13,213 nucleotides of DNA from BS750m-G62 sp964577175 (lineage in GTDB: Bacteria; Planctomycetota; Phycisphaerae; FEN-1346), in NCBI GenBank assembly GCA_964577175.1, contig CAZNYC010000113.1, positions 1 through 13,213 of the forward strand. The letters are read 5' to 3'. The translations under genes and the position numbers were made by a program. Shown in pieces: positions 1 to 4,716 of the stretch. Under the pieces are notes generated by a model that was not told where the DNA came from, did no database searches, and worked only from the letters and a program-made list of their open reading frames with translations. How positions within the stretch are numbered: the first letter of the stretch is position 1; every line of letters starts with the position of its first letter.

Positions 1-60
1 GCGGCATCGCGGCGAGCAATCGCGGCATCGCGGCGAGCAATCGCGGCACCGCGGCGTGCG
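1..60. repeat. 21-bp tandem repeat, about 2.9 copies, cut by the window edge
   Basis: Two identical 21-bp units (1-21 and 22-42) are followed by a diverged partial third (43-60). Within each unit the core GCGGC occurs twice, 8 bp apart. The array ends two bases from the stop codon of the minus-strand aldo/keto reductase, so it would lie at the very start of that transcript's 3' end. The left boundary is outside the window, so the true copy number is unknown. It has no clear coding role. Confidence 0.85.
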
Positions 61-62
61 CC

Positions 63-980
63 CTACGCCTTGACGGCGACGGGTTGTGCGAGGCGTTCGA
101 CCCGCCGGGCGAAGTCGTCGATCTCGTCCTCCGCGAGGAACCCGACGACCATGGCGCTGGCGTGCCCGGGTCCCATGGTCCAGCGGATGGAGGCGTCCTT
201 CTTCTCGTCGTCGCCGCGGAACTTGCCTTCGCCGATGAGTTTCATCCCGAGGATGCCCTTGCCGTTCGCGGCCGCCTTCGCCAGCACCGGCGCCACCTCC
301 TCCGGGGCGGCGTCCATCTTCACGCCGTAGGCGTTCGTGCGGGCGTGGATGACGTCGACCCACGGGTCCTCGGCGGCCACCTTCAGGGCGGCGAGCGAGT
401 GGACCGACACGCCGTGGGCCCGGATCACGCCCTTCGCCTTCAGGTCCTCCATGATGTCCATCTGGCGGCGCTGCTCGCCCGTCCACTTCGGGTCCGTCAT
501 GCAGTGGATCTGCACGAGGTCGATGTAGTCGGTCGCCAATTCCTTGCGGAAACGGTCGATGACGACGTTAGCCGGCGGCCGTTCCTTCTCCGGGATGCCC
601 CCGGGGCGGACCCAGATCTTCGTGACGTACGTGAGGTTCTCGCGCGGCACGTCCTTCAGGGCGCGGGCGATGTAGGTGTGGGTGCCGTAGAGGTCCGCCA
701 TGTCGAAGAGGCGCACCCCGCGGTCGTAGCAGCCCTTGAGGAGGGCCTCGAACTTCTCGCGCCCCATGCGGGTATGGTCGCTCTGCCGCCGGCCGCCGTG
801 CATCCCCGTGCCGATGCCGATGAGGCTCGTCTCGATGCCCGTCTTGCCGAGCGTGACGGTGCGGTACGGCCCTGCGGGGACCTCGGTCTTGCGGGCGGCG
901 GTGCTGGGCGTGCATCCGGCAAGCAGGGTCCCGCCGGCGCCGGCGAGGGTGGCGGTCAGGAACGTGCGTCGGGTCAGCAT
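63..980 (-). CDS. Tat-exported aldo/keto reductase, probable lipoprotein
   Basis: This 305-residue protein is a TIM-barrel NAD(P)H-dependent oxidoreductase of the aldo/keto reductase superfamily, which interconverts carbonyls and alcohols, often on sugars. All four catalytic-tetrad positions can be seen: Asp93 and Tyr98 in FDMADLYG, Lys121 in VTKIW and His159 in VQIHC. The N-terminus carries a twin-arginine motif (TRRTFL, residues 3-8), a hydrophobic stretch and a lipobox-like LAGC (20-23), so export in folded form and lipidation at Cys23 are likely. Tat export fits a cofactor-binding enzyme. The start at 980 is supported by a strong GGAGGAGA Shine-Dalgarno (plus-strand 987-994). It is divergently transcribed from the isomerase-like gene 197 bp away. 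The length is typical of the family and no defect is visible. The substrate cannot be read from sequence. Confidence 0.93.
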   Translation of the reverse strand: MLTRRTFLTATLAGAGGTLLAGCTPSTAARKTEVPAGPYRTVTLGKTGIETSLIGIGTGMHGGRRQSDHTRMGREKFEALLKGCYDRGVRLFDMADLYGTHTYIARALKDVPRENLTYVTKIWVRPGGIPEKERPPANVVIDRFRKELATDYIDLVQIHCMTDPKWTGEQRRQMDIMEDLKAKGVIRAHGVSVHSLAALKVAAEDPWVDVIHARTNAYGVKMDAAPEEVAPVLAKAAANGKGILGMKLIGEGKFRGDDEKKDASIRWTMGPGHASAMVVGFLAEDEIDDFARRVERLAQPVAVKA

Positions 981-1017
981 GGGGTGTCTCCTCCGAAACG
1001 GGGGCTCGTTCAGTGTT

Positions 1018-1046
1018 ACTATACGCCCAACCGCCGCCGGAAGGAA
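1018..1046 (-). promoter_or_regulatory. Candidate promoter of the aldo/keto reductase gene
   Basis: On the minus strand, TATAGT (plus 1018-1023) is a good -10 hexamer (5/6). The sequence 17 bp upstream (TTCCTT, plus 1041-1046) is a poor -35. Transcription would start about 30 nt before the start codon. A hairpin (GCCGGAAG / CTTCCGGC, 1036-1059, 8-nt loop) overlaps the putative -35 and could be a protein site. Only the -10 is persuasive. Confidence 0.3.
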
Positions 1047-1070
1047 AGAGACTTCCGGCCGGCGGGGCTA

Positions 1071-1099
1071 TTGACCGGTGCCTCCCGGCGTGCTAGGGT
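1071..1099 (+). promoter_or_regulatory. Candidate sigma70-type promoter of the isomerase-like gene, extended -10
   Basis: TTGACC (1071-1076) matches the -35 consensus at 5/6. Exactly 17 bp later comes TAGGGT (1094-1099), preceded by TGC, which gives an extended -10 (TGN). The -10 itself is only 3/6. It points toward the start codon at 1178, giving a leader of about 70 nt. Transcription data would be needed to confirm it. Confidence 0.45.
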
Positions 1100-1108
1100 T
1101 TTAACCCT
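1095..1108. promoter_or_regulatory. Dyad overlapping the -10, possible operator
   Basis: AGGGTT, two bases (TT), then AACCCT forms a perfect 6-bp dyad that overlaps the candidate -10 at 1094-1099. A repressor bound here would block the promoter. No regulator gene is present in the window, so the protein is unknown. Confidence 0.3.
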
Positions 1109-1162
1109 CCGGAACCCGTTCGGTGGTCGCAAGAAGCCGACACAGCCAAGGAACCAGGCATG

Positions 1163-1171
1163 AAAGGGAGA
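1163..1171 (+). promoter_or_regulatory. Ribosome binding site that sets the isomerase-like start at 1178
   Basis: AAAGGGAGA lies 6 bases before the ATG at 1178. An in-frame ATG at 1160 sits directly in front of this purine tract and would add six residues (MKGRHA) ahead of the twin-arginine signal. The downstream ATG is therefore preferred. Confidence 0.7.
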
Positions 1172-1177
1172 CACGCA

Positions 1178-2020
1178 ATGGAGATGTCGCGGCGAGGATT
1201 TATGAAGGTGGGGGCCGTCGGGGCCGCCGGACTCGGCCTCACGGGACTCGGGGCCGCCGGCGCCCGCGGGGCCGGCAAACGCATCCCCGTCGGGCTGCAA
1301 CTCTATTCGGTCCGCGGGCCCCTGGGCAAGGACGTCGAGGGCGTCATCGCCAAGGTCGCCGAGATGGGCTACGAGGGCGTCGAGTTCGCCGGCTACTACA
1401 ACAAGGACGCCGACGAATGGAAGAAACTCCTCGATAAGAACGGCCTCGTGTGCTGCGGGTCGCACGTGCGCGGCCACGAACTCCAGGAGAAGAACCTGGA
1501 GAAGACCGTTGCGTTCCACAAGACGCTCGGCAACAAGTACCTCATCAAGCCGGGCGGCATCGGCGGCAAGACGAAAGAGTCGTGGCTGGAGGCCGCCAAA
1601 CAGTACAACGAGATCGCCGCCGCACTCGAGCCCCACGGCATGTACACCGGCTACCACAACCACGCGCACGAGTTCAAGCCGATGGACGGCTCCTGCGCCT
1701 GGGAGATCTTCTTCAAGAACACCGGCGACCGCGTGTGCCAGCAACTCGACACCGGCAACTGCATGGGCGGCGGGGGCGACCCGCTGGAATATCTCAAGAT
1801 GTTCCCCGGCCGGACCCGCACCGTCCACCTGAAGGAGCACGGCGGGCCGGGCGACGTCGGCAAGGGCAAGTGCCCCTGGAAGGAAATCTTCCGCCTCTGC
1901 GAGACCGTCGCCGGCACCCAGTGGTACATCATCGAGCAGGAGCGGTACTCGCAGCGCCAGCCCCTGGAGGCCGCCAAACAGGCCGCCGACTTCATGAAAG
2001 AGATGGGCAAACTGGCGTAG
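1178..2020 (+). CDS. Tat-exported xylose-isomerase-like TIM-barrel (sugar phosphate isomerase/epimerase family)
   Basis: This 280-residue protein belongs to the AP-endonuclease-2/xylose-isomerase-like TIM-barrel superfamily, metal-dependent enzymes that isomerise, epimerise or, in recently studied members, cleave 3-keto-sugars. The N-terminus has a textbook Tat signal (SRRGFMK, residues 4-10) and a Gly/Ala-rich hydrophobic segment to about residue 33. The barrel starts at IPVGLQLYSVR (36-46). Likely metal-site motifs are VEF (68-70), YHNHAHEF (159-166), LDTGN (190-194), VHLKEHG (216-222) and IIEQE (251-255). Length and motif order are normal for the family. Tat export suggests folding with its metal in the cytoplasm before action in the periplasm. 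It is divergent from the aldo/keto reductase gene, and the pair may share control. Substrate and exact reaction are not readable. Confidence 0.9.
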   Translation: MEMSRRGFMKVGAVGAAGLGLTGLGAAGARGAGKRIPVGLQLYSVRGPLGKDVEGVIAKVAEMGYEGVEFAGYYNKDADEWKKLLDKNGLVCCGSHVRGHELQEKNLEKTVAFHKTLGNKYLIKPGGIGGKTKESWLEAAKQYNEIAAALEPHGMYTGYHNHAHEFKPMDGSCAWEIFFKNTGDRVCQQLDTGNCMGGGGDPLEYLKMFPGRTRTVHLKEHGGPGDVGKGKCPWKEIFRLCETVAGTQWYIIEQERYSQRQPLEAAKQAADFMKEMGKLA

Positions 2021-2046
2021 AACGCATACGTATATGCTGTGTGTGG

Positions 2047-2070
2047 CCCGGCCGGTCTTGCCCGGCCGGG
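2047..2070. repeat. GC-rich hairpin downstream of the isomerase-like gene
   Basis: CCCGGCCGG (2047-2055), a 6-nt loop and CCGGCCGGG (2062-2070) form a perfect 9-bp stem 27 bp after the stop codon. No T-tract follows, so a classical intrinsic terminator is not supported. It resembles the hairpin at 7512-7534, which suggests a dispersed family. A smaller dyad (GCATA-cgta-TATGC, 2024-2037) precedes it. Confidence 0.65.
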
Positions 2071-2092
2071 AGAAGCGGGCGACACGACTTCC

Positions 2093-2143
2093 AGCGCGGT
2101 GGGTCTCCGTATGACGCGCGGCGGGCAGTCTTGCCCGCCGCGC
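2093..2143. repeat. Composite of two hairpin repeats (partial copy plus complete copy)
   Basis: Positions 2094-2111 match the left half of the hairpin found complete at 2655-2682 and 13159-13188 (GCGCGGTGGGT then CTCCGTA). Its right half is absent. Instead a second hairpin follows: GCGCGGCGGGC (2116-2126), loop AGTCTT, GCCCGCCGCGC (2133-2143), an 11-bp perfect stem. This looks like one repeat inserted into or replacing part of another. Confidence 0.6.
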
Positions 2144-2150
2144 CGGCGAT

Positions 2151-2251
2151 GTCATTCTGAGGAGGCCCGAACGGGCCGACGAAGAATCTCGCCGTGCCAC
2201 CGGCGTCAAGGCGAGATTCTTCGTCGCGGCTTCGCCGCTCCTCAGAATGAC
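2151..2251. repeat. Interspersed cruciform-type inverted-repeat element, copy 1
   Basis: The outer 14-bp arms are perfect (2151-2164 and 2238-2251, starting GTCATTCTGAGGAG). The inner 16-bp arms are also perfect (2178-2193 and 2210-2225, GACGAAGAATCTCGCC and its complement). The terminal loop is 16 nt (2194-2209). Each side also carries a small side hairpin (GCCCG-AA-CGGGC on the left, CGGC-TTC-GCCG on the right), giving a branched, cruciform-like fold. It encodes nothing and has the form of a REP- or MITE-like dispersed element. A second copy lies at 4408-4506. Confidence 0.85.
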
Positions 2252-2461
2252 AACACCGGATATTACTCTTGCCGGCCCGGTAAATGGGCCGGTTCGCCAC
2301 GTCCGTTGTCGCGGCGGGAATTATAGGCCGGAGGGCCGCAGCGAGTCGAGGACCGCCTTCGCCTTGCCGGGCGGGCCCACCAGGTAGACCGGCGACGTCG
2401 AGAGCGTCACGGGCCCCACCTCGCCCGGCCGGCCCATCGGGTCCAGCCGCGCCAGGCCCGG
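2180..2461. repeat. 282-bp duplicated segment, copy 1 (derived copy)
   Basis: It aligns without gaps to 4435-4716 (constant offset 2255) with two mismatches, at 2420 and 2456. From right to left it contains the last 47 codons of the glycosidase reading frame including the stop, a hairpin (2272-2292, CCGGCCC / GGGCCGG) and most of the inverted-repeat element. The left breakpoint is inside that element and the right one is at a short PGL-coding homology. Here the coding part is fused to the PGPGW gene. It is in the same orientation as the other copy. Confidence 0.95.
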
Positions 2462-2593
2462 AAAGATGAAGATCCATCCCGGCAGGATGGGCAGCAGGAG
2501 GCCCAGCAGTCCCACCAGCGTCAGCAAGGCTCCCGCCGCGATGCGGAACGGGGTCTTGGCCACCTGCCAGAGTTGACGCAGCGTGCGTTTCAT
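2321..2593 (-). CDS. Chimeric small membrane protein: PGPGW-like N-terminus fused to a duplicated glycosidase C-terminus
   Basis: The product has 90 residues. Residues 1-45 are a basic start (MKRTLRQLWQ) followed by one long hydrophobic segment (about 18-48) with LPILPGWIFIFPGLA. This resembles the PGPGW family of putative small transmembrane proteins of unknown function. From residue 45 onward (PGLARLDPMG to the end) the protein equals the last 46 residues of the glycosidase at 4576-7308, apart from Phe45-Pro junction context and one Glu/Asp change at residue 59. PGPGW proteins normally continue with their own polar tail, so the native 3' end appears to have been replaced by the duplicated segment, in frame. 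No good Shine-Dalgarno precedes the ATG at 2593. Whether the chimera is expressed, stable or functional is unknown, and it may be a decaying gene remnant. Confidence 0.65.
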   Translation of the reverse strand: MKRTLRQLWQVAKTPFRIAAGALLTLVGLLGLLLPILPGWIFIFPGLARLDPMGRPGEVGPVTLSTSPVYLVGPPGKAKAVLDSLRPSGL

Positions 2594-2650
2594 GCAAACG
2601 GCCGTCTCATGTGCGAGCGAACCTGCTCCTGTTGGCGGCGTCAGGCGGGC

Positions 2651-2682
2651 ATAAGCGCGGCGGGTCTCCGTACCCGCCGCGC
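2651..2682. repeat. Dispersed 28-bp hairpin, downstream of the M60 peptidase gene
   Basis: GCGCGGCGGGT (2655-2665), loop CTCCGT and ACCCGCCGCGC (2672-2682) form a perfect 11-bp stem preceded by ATAA (2651-2654). A near-identical unit lies at 13156-13187 and a half copy at 2094-2111. It lies about 100 bp beyond the M60 stop and could end transcription or stabilise the 3' end, though it has no T-tract. The remaining non-repeat bases between 2594 and 2717 show nothing recognisable. Confidence 0.75.
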
Positions 2683-2717
2683 CTCATATCTTCTGGCCGA
2701 TGATAAGTGACAACTAA

Positions 2718-2780
2718 CCGAGTACCGAGTAGCAATGACCAATGACTAATAACTAAGGACTAATGACCACTGACCAATGA
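2718..2780. repeat. Heptamer tandem array, 9 units, ending at the M60 stop codon
   Basis: Nine consecutive 7-bp units fill this stretch exactly: CCGAGTA (twice), GCAATGA, CCAATGA, CTAATAA, CTAAGGA, CTAATGA, CCACTGA and CCAATGA. The consensus is CYAATGA on the plus strand (TCATTRG in the M60 mRNA sense). The next base is the first of the M60 stop codon complement (CTA, 2781-2783), so the stop is in phase with the array. Heptamer arrays are known from filamentous cyanobacteria (STRR repeats). Their occurrence here is an observation, not proof of relationship. Confidence 0.85.
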
Positions 2781-4370
2781 CTACCCTTCAGCCGGAAACC
2801 CCTCCGGCATCCAGTCCGGCAGGTCGGCCACCTCTTTCCGGGCCGCGTCCGAGACGGGCACGTGCCAGGCCGCGAAGAACGGGCCGAGGTCCCGCCCCAC
2901 CGTCCGGCTGAAGCGGACGAGCCACTCGTCCCGCTTGTCGTCGTCCGACCACGGCCGCTTGGGTTCCGGCAGCCGGCGGTATTCGGCGAAGACCTCCTTG
3001 AACGCGTCCCACCCGAACGCCTTCTGCATCTGGATGTATAGGATGAGGCCGAGGAACGGGTCGCGTTTCCACGTTTCGAAGTCCGGGTCCGCCAGGTAGG
3101 CCCGCATCTTCTTCGCCCGGACCTTGTCGGAGATCGCCCCGTGGCATGTGGTCGGCTCCCGGCCGCAGACCGTCTCGAAGACGTACATCGTGAACAGGTT
3201 GACGGTGACCTCACCGGTGCCGGCGAACGTCCAGAGCCGCGACTGGTGATTGTGGCCCAGTTCATGGAACAGCCCCCACACGCCCCCGTGGTCGTTGCCC
3301 CGCAGCCGGTTGACGTCGACCATGACGGGCGGCATGTCGAGCAGCGTCATGATCGGGTACCCCGCGTGCATGTAGCCGGCGGAGATCTGGACGTCGGCCA
3401 CGAACCGTTCCGGCCGCTCGCGCTCGCGGGGACGGGCGGCCAGGTCGGCGCAGGCGTCGGCGACGGCGTCCCAGAAAGTCATGACGGCCGCGGGGTCGTC
3501 GAGGTCGCGGACCACCCCGGCCGGCACCGTGAGGATGATCTTGTCGGAAGCGAGTTCCGCCCACGGGGCCGGCCGCCGGCGAATCGTCTTCCGCCACGCC
3601 GCCGGCTCCGTCCGGCCGTGGACGTAGTACGGCATCTCGACCGCGCCGGCGATGGCCACGTTGACCCTGCCGAGGCCGCAGTCCCGCGGCACCTCGATGT
3701 AAACGGGCCCGCCGAAGGCGTTGGCCGCCTTCGTCTCGCCGGCCGCCAGGGGGAAGTGGTGGCAGACGGCCGGGGCCCGTTTCCAGGCGTCCAGGCGCCA
3801 CAGGCCGTCGGCGTGGCACCCGATGCGGACGTGCAGGCCCTTGCCGGCGGCCCGCGGCGGCACCGTGACCGTTACGATCTCGCCGGGCGCGGCATAGAGG
3901 CCCGTGGAGTGCCAGCCGCCGGTGCCGGTGTCGACGGTCACCGTCCGGCGGACGCGCGGGGCGTCGGCCGGCACGGCGCCGGGGAACGCGGCCGCGGCGG
4001 GATGCGCCTCCACCTCGCCGGCCGGCAGGCGGCCGAGACGGTCCAGGTCGAGCCGCATCAGCAGCCGGCCGAGGACGTTCGTCCGCTCCAGCGGCCGGTC
4101 GGCCGTCGGGACCAGGTCCTCGGCGCGCCGCCGGCGGAGGTCGGCGAGGCGCGGCCGGAGGCGCTCGTCGTCGGCCGGCACGTTTCTCGCGGCCTCGACC
4201 ACGGTCTGGATGTACCGCCCCGCCTCCCGGACCGACAGGGGCCGCGTGCCGTCGGCGTGGGCGGCGAGGGCGTCCAGGGCGCCCGCGGCGTCGTCGACGC
4301 CGTCGCCGTGAGCCGCGGGCGCGAGGAGGCAGACCAGGAGCACGGCGGACGGGGCCAGGCAATGGGGCAT
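2781..4370 (-). CDS. Secreted M60-family zinc metallopeptidase (enhancin/mucinase type)
   Basis: The protein has 529 residues from the ATG at 4370. It has a Sec signal peptide (about 1-22, hydrophobic core SAVLLVCLLAP). The middle region, about residues 140-255, looks like the beta-rich N-terminal part of M60-like proteins. The catalytic gluzincin signature is HELGH (369-373) followed by Glu387 thirteen residues after the second His (HExxH-X13-E), within the M60 pattern HExxHX(8-24)E. HELGHNHQ and the following aromatic/Asn-rich stretch are typical of the family. M60-like peptidases cleave glycoproteins, including mucins, often beside glycan-degrading genes. Here the neighbour is a CBM-bearing glycosidase. 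An in-frame ATG at 4412 lies inside the inverted-repeat element and would hide the signal peptide, so 4370 is preferred. The gene lies wholly between the two direct copies of the 282-bp duplication. Confidence 0.9.
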   Translation of the reverse strand: MPHCLAPSAVLLVCLLAPAAHGDGVDDAAGALDALAAHADGTRPLSVREAGRYIQTVVEAARNVPADDERLRPRLADLRRRRAEDLVPTADRPLERTNVLGRLLMRLDLDRLGRLPAGEVEAHPAAAAFPGAVPADAPRVRRTVTVDTGTGGWHSTGLYAAPGEIVTVTVPPRAAGKGLHVRIGCHADGLWRLDAWKRAPAVCHHFPLAAGETKAANAFGGPVYIEVPRDCGLGRVNVAIAGAVEMPYYVHGRTEPAAWRKTIRRRPAPWAELASDKIILTVPAGVVRDLDDPAAVMTFWDAVADACADLAARPRERERPERFVADVQISAGYMHAGYPIMTLLDMPPVMVDVNRLRGNDHGGVWGLFHELGHNHQSRLWTFAGTGEVTVNLFTMYVFETVCGREPTTCHGAISDKVRAKKMRAYLADPDFETWKRDPFLGLILYIQMQKAFGWDAFKEVFAEYRRLPEPKRPWSDDDKRDEWLVRFSRTVGRDLGPFFAAWHVPVSDAARKEVADLPDWMPEGFPAEG

Positions 4371-4376
4371 GGCGAA

Positions 4377-4380
4377 CCTC
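4377..4380 (-). promoter_or_regulatory. Ribosome binding site that sets the M60 start at 4370
   Basis: GAGG on the minus strand is 6 nt before the ATG at 4370 and directly precedes a good signal peptide. No comparable site precedes the alternative ATG at 4412. The 5' leader of this gene is almost wholly the inverted-repeat element and the glycosidase 3' end. Confidence 0.55.
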
Positions 4381-4407
4381 GTTTGAGAGTTCTCATCGGG
4401 CCAGGCT

Positions 4408-4506
4408 GTCATTCTGAGGCTCCGCTTGCGAGGTCGAAGAATCTCGCCGTGCCACCGGCGTCAAGGCGAGATTCTTCGTCGCGGCTTCGCCGCTCCTCAG
4501 AATGAC
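4408..4506. repeat. Interspersed cruciform-type inverted-repeat element, copy 2
   Basis: It has the same architecture as 2151-2251. The right arm and loop (from 4435 on) are identical to copy 1. The left flank (4420-4434) is a different sequence, though the outer arm still begins GTCATTCTGAGG. The two elements are therefore hybrids that share one half. In place it separates the glycosidase stop (70 bp away) from the M60 start (38 bp away), so it may act as a processing or termination structure or as part of the M60 leader. Confidence 0.85.
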
Positions 4507-4716
4507 AACACCGGATATTACTCTTGCCGGCCCGGTAAATGGGCCGGTTCGCCACGTCCGTTGTCGCGGCGGGAATTATAGGCCGGAGGGCCGCAGCGAG
4601 TCGAGGACCGCCTTCGCCTTGCCGGGCGGGCCCACCAGGTAGACCGGCGACGTCGAGAGCGTCACGGGCCCCACGTCGCCCGGCCGGCCCATCGGGTCCA
4701 GCCGCGCCAGCCCCGG
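4435..4716. repeat. 282-bp duplicated segment, copy 2 (probable source)
   Basis: This copy contains the natural C-terminal end of the glycosidase (residues 865-910), its stop codon, the hairpin at 4527-4547 and most of the inverted-repeat element. The coded motif (LDPMGRPGDVGPVTLSTSPVYLVG) fits the last beta-domain of the glycosidase, which is why this copy is taken as the source. It is 280/282 identical to 2180-2461. Confidence 0.95.

Noticed and set aside
1..60. CRISPR array
   Set aside because: The 21-bp units are directly abutting with no unique spacers, and no cas genes are present.
2047..2070. Intrinsic terminators at the GC-rich hairpins
   Set aside because: None of the hairpins (2047, 2655, 7512, 13159) is followed by a T-tract in the direction of transcription. 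They are listed as repeats instead.
2151..2251. Insertion sequence
   Set aside because: The element is only about 100 bp, codes for nothing, and no transposase gene or target-site duplication is visible in the window.
4371..4412. Longer M60 start at 4412
   Set aside because: The ATG lies inside the inverted-repeat element, has no Shine-Dalgarno and would put 14 polar residues before the signal peptide.
3141..4505. Long open frames opposite the M60, glycosidase and HzsA-related genes (e.g. 3141-4505, 4945-6501, 8621-10444, 10463-12370, 11569-13062)
   Set aside because: They are Arg/Pro/Ala/Gly/Val-rich shadow frames of GC-rich genes on the opposite strand. They have no domain motifs and no sensible starts, and the strand they overlap has clear family motifs.
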